Of a stretch of 14,190 nt of DNA, positions 13,555 through 14,190 are shown one piece after another. Numbering within the stretch: the first letter of the stretch is position 1; the number at the start of each line of letters is the position of its first letter. The notes beneath the pieces are model-generated. The model did not search any database. It saw only the letters and a list, made by a program, of their open reading frames with translations, and had not been told where the DNA came from. The DNA lies in contig RFUP01000022.1 of NCBI GenBank assembly GCA_009922885.1, positions 1-14,190 of the forward strand, read 5' to 3'. The DNA is from Paracoccaceae bacterium. Lineage in GTDB: Bacteria; Pseudomonadota; Alphaproteobacteria; Rhodobacterales; Rhodobacteraceae. The translations under genes were made by a program, and so were the position numbers.

Positions 13555-14034
13555 GTGGGACATCACGCTAACTTCGCCCGCAAGTTCATGACGGCTGCTG
13601 CCGCTGTCTCGCTTGTAATGGGCATCTTCACGTCTAGCGTCGCGCTAGCCCAAGACGGGCTGTTCGGGCGTCTTTTTGATAATGATCGTAAAGCCACCGG
13701 CGAACGTTACGCCCCGACTGTCTGGGTCGACCCGGATGGATGCGAACACTGGGTGATGGATGATGGCTTCGAAGGCTACATGTCGAATCACGTGAACCGC
13801 CAAGGTATCCCGGTCTGCCACCGTGCGAATGTCTGTGGCGTGATGAACACCGACCAGTATTTCGCGACCAACAGCTACAAGCTGTCCGCAGGCGGTCGCC
13901 AGAACCTCGCGAACTTCTTCTCGTCCGCGAATTCGCGTGCTTACATTATTGCCGGTCACACAGATGCACGGGCATCGGATGAATATAACATGCGCCTCAG
14001 CGCCAAACGCGCCACCCGCTGCACCCATGACTAA
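13555..14034 (+). pseudogene. Exported OmpA-family protein, C-terminus lost at an abrupt join
   Basis: An outer-membrane or periplasmic OmpA-like protein expected to bind peptidoglycan. From a GTG at 13555 (AGGG 8 bases before) it has a signal peptide with Arg9 and Lys10, a hydrophobic core and a VALA/Q cleavage site at about residue 32; starting at the ATG at 13588 would remove the positive charges. A Rhodobacterales-type region WVDPDGCEHWVMDDG (58-72) with VCHRANVC (87-94) follows, then the OmpA_C domain from about residue 98. The peptidoglycan-contacting pair is present: Asp in GHTDARAS and Arg in NMRLSAKRA. Homology stops after Thr154 (about base 14016). Five unrelated residues and a stop follow, removing roughly the last third of the domain. 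No other frame restores it, so this is not a frameshift. Confidence 0.82.
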
Positions 14035-14190
14035 TGCATTAGCCAGTCGTTGCTCCGGCGGTTTATCCCGGGCCTCGATCATGCCGTAGGCGAATCCGCC
14101 CCCAAATCCGGCCAAGGATAGACCTAGTTGCCGACTGACGAAACCAGCTATCTTCGGATCGCGGCCGGACTCCCCGACTTGCCTACTAAA
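14017..14190 (-). CDS. Fragment of an unrelated glycine-rich protein, running off the window end
   Basis: On the minus strand one frame is open from the window edge to the join and beyond, with no start or natural stop inside its own part. The 58 residues include a helix-like start, then a glycine/alanine-rich hydrophobic stretch LSLAGFGGGFAYGM, a charged turn EARDKPPEQRLANAL and VMGAA. A Gly-zipper hairpin with a PEQRLANA-type linker is a pattern I associate with phage-encoded polyvalent or structural proteins, but this is resemblance only. The frame continues by chance antisense through the OmpA gene as far as 13645, and that part should not be counted. The function is unknown. Confidence 0.45.

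Noticed and set aside
13645..14115. A minus-strand frame crossing the join at 14016
   Set aside because: Only the part above about 14017 looks coding. The rest is antisense to the OmpA gene and open by chance, so it is not one gene or a real fusion.
1..14190. CRISPR array, tRNA, rRNA, insertion sequence or toxin-antitoxin pair
   Set aside because: No spaced direct repeats, cloverleaf, transposase-like protein, terminal inverted repeats or paired small genes were found on reading both strands.

Overview
The window reads as an ordinary chromosomal stretch of an alphaproteobacterium, most likely of the Rhodobacterales (Roseobacter/Rhodobacteraceae group). The support is the gene set and order rather than one marker. 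An Irr-type Fur regulator is divergent from fabA, followed by fabB and fabI. ArgC is the short (about 306-residue) type. The OmpA-family protein carries the WVDPDGCEHWVMDDG stretch I associate with that group. Coding density is high and the base composition is moderately GC-rich. No rRNA, tRNA, CRISPR array, IS element or plasmid function was seen, and no stretch over 300 bases lacks a gene.

Layout. (1) Bases 1-3415, all minus strand: a TTG-started type II haloacid dehalogenase, an alpha/beta hydrolase and a PLP-dependent threonine/serine dehydratase overlap by 1 and 4 bases and look translationally coupled. A four-helix SMR/EamA-like membrane protein and the N-terminal third of pobA (4-hydroxybenzoate 3-monooxygenase, cut by the window edge) follow on the same strand. 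(2) Bases 3595-4023: an FKBP-type prolyl isomerase with a SlyD-like insert domain, convergent with irr. (3) Bases 4060-7345: irr divergent from fabA-fabB-fabI, the anaerobic-type unsaturated fatty acid branch plus enoyl-ACP reductase. A strong intrinsic terminator and a second large hairpin lie between fabA and fabB. (4) Bases 7435-9712, minus: a MaoC-like hydratase, a ZIP metal transporter and argC. (5) Bases 9832-10998: an FMN-dependent alpha-hydroxy-acid dehydrogenase (LldD family) with its own terminator. (6) Bases 11097-13395: a glycosyltransferase-2-like protein divergent from miaB. (7) Bases 13555-14190: an exported OmpA-family protein that loses homology at about 14016. From there to the window end, a different coding sequence reads on the opposite strand.

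How the genes work together. FabA makes and isomerises the double bond, FabB elongates the cis-3 product and FabI does the final reduction, so bases 4661-7345 form a coherent pathway unit. Irr beside it suggests, but does not show, a link between iron status and lipid synthesis. The other genes are mostly independent housekeeping or catabolic functions.

I found no convincing undescribed system. The observations most worth a second look are the abrupt join inside the OmpA gene near 14016 (assembly chimera or real rearrangement), the double hairpin between fabA and fabB with one stem abutting the fabB ribosome binding site, the loss of the expected catalytic Asp in the alpha/beta hydrolase, and the missing membrane Glu in the SMR-like protein.
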